Assembly: GCF_040675875.1 (NCBI RefSeq)
Contig: NZ_JBEGII010000001.1
Location: forward strand, 744,001 to 808,000
Direction of reading: 5' to 3'
DNA length: 64,000 bases
Origin: Microbacterium sp. LWO12-1.2
GTDB lineage: Bacteria > Actinomycetota > Actinomycetes > Actinomycetales > Microbacteriaceae
Position numbers and translations under genes: made by a program
Shown: piece after piece, positions 63,680-64,000 of the stretch
Position numbering within the stretch: the first letter of the stretch is position 1
Layout: every line of letters starts with the position of its first letter
Notes under the pieces: model-generated
What the model saw: only the letters and a program-made list of their open reading frames with translations
The model's database searches: none
What the model was told of the DNA's origin: nothing

Positions 63680-64000
63680 CTATCGTCCGGGCGCCTGCTC
63701 GGCCTTGTCGGCGAATGTCTGCAGGAGTCGCTGCAGCGAGTCCAGCCGCGCGCGTTCGGCCTCGCTGAGGTCGCCGCGCTCCTCGGCCTCGATCAGGGCG
63801 CAGTCCGGAGCGTCGGCGAGATGCGTGCAGCCGCGGGGGCAGTTCTCGGCGATGAGGGCGAGCTCGGTGAAGGCCGCCAGGATGTTGGCCGGCTCCACGT
63901 GGCCGAGCCCGAACGAGCGCACACCCGGGGTGTCGATGACCCACCCTGAGCCGTCTGCACCTTCATAACGGAGCGAGACCGTCGAAGACGAGGTGTGGCG
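63680..64000 (-). CDS. rsgA: Ribosome small subunit-dependent GTPase A, C-terminal part (runs off right edge)
   Basis: About 106 residues are inside the window. The fragment reads RHTSSSTVSLRYEG, then VIDTPGVRSFGLGHVE, where DTPG is the G3 motif of this circularly permuted GTPase. A zinc-binding tail follows (NCPRGCTHLADAPDCALI, with three Cys and a His). RsgA assists late 30S subunit maturation. It is followed by bcp. The N-terminal OB domain and the other G motifs lie outside. Confidence 0.93.
   Translation of the reverse strand, partial: RHTSSSTVSLRYEGADGSGWVIDTPGVRSFGLGHVEPANILAAFTELALIAENCPRGCTHLADAPDCALIEAEERGDLSEAERARLDSLQRLLQTFADKAEQAPGR

Overview
The window is chromosomal DNA from a high-GC Gram-positive actinobacterium, most likely Microbacteriaceae (a Microbacterium-like genome). 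This rests on the two WhiB regulators, the MtrAB-LpqB / ComF-like / HPF / SecA block, the PdtaS-WhiB1 pair, the DUF3499, DUF5719 and Rv3235-family proteins, dense GTGA/ATGA gene overlaps, and many genes whose start codon lies 6-7 nt after a TANNNT box (leaderless type). No tRNA, rRNA, transposase or CRISPR array was seen. No stretch longer than about 230 bp lacks a gene.

Region 1 (1-27068) is a surface-glycan locus. It opens with a tandem array of family-2-type glycosyltransferases, an acyltransferase-3 membrane protein and a tight operon of four group-1 glycosyltransferases, three of them paralogues. Next come a NodB-like deacetylase, an LpxD-type N-acyltransferase and a small acyl-supply set (ACP, ketoreductase, ketoacyl synthase III), then two more glycosyltransferases. 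The UDP-ManNAcA pair wecB-wecC, UDP-galactopyranose mutase glf and the wzm-wzt exporter face GlfT2, GlfT1 and a stalked membrane protein. galE and two O-antigen-ligase/polymerase proteins close the region. My reading is an ABC-exported glycan containing galactofuranose and probably ManNAcA, with one amino sugar possibly carrying a short (3-hydroxy)acyl amide made by the locus itself.

Region 2 (27137-37093) holds manA, whiB2, a 1010-residue glycosyltransferase-like membrane protein, a DUF5719 protein, a metallopeptidase-family protein and a DUF3499 protein. This is the conserved actinobacterial whiB2-manA neighbourhood. A MacAB-like adaptor/ATPase/permease operon follows.

Region 3 (37129-55379) is the cell-envelope and translation core. 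It has RDD and SpoIIM-like membrane proteins whose start codons overlap, a DUF58-MoxR-DUF4350-DUF4129 operon with a GDPD-membrane-domain protein, mtrA-mtrB-lpqB, a ComF-like phosphoribosyltransferase, long-form hpf, a coiled-coil protein, an autoregulated-looking padR and secA.

Region 4 (55483-64000) has a GntR regulator, an alanine/aspartate-type aminotransferase, an orphan CpaE/MinD-like ATPase with a SAF-domain partner, a small HTH protein, two conserved hypothetical proteins, pdtaS, whiB1, a small membrane protein, a Bcp peroxiredoxin and the C-terminal part of rsgA, which runs off the right edge. Two perfect TTATCCACA DnaA boxes lie 1 kb apart here.
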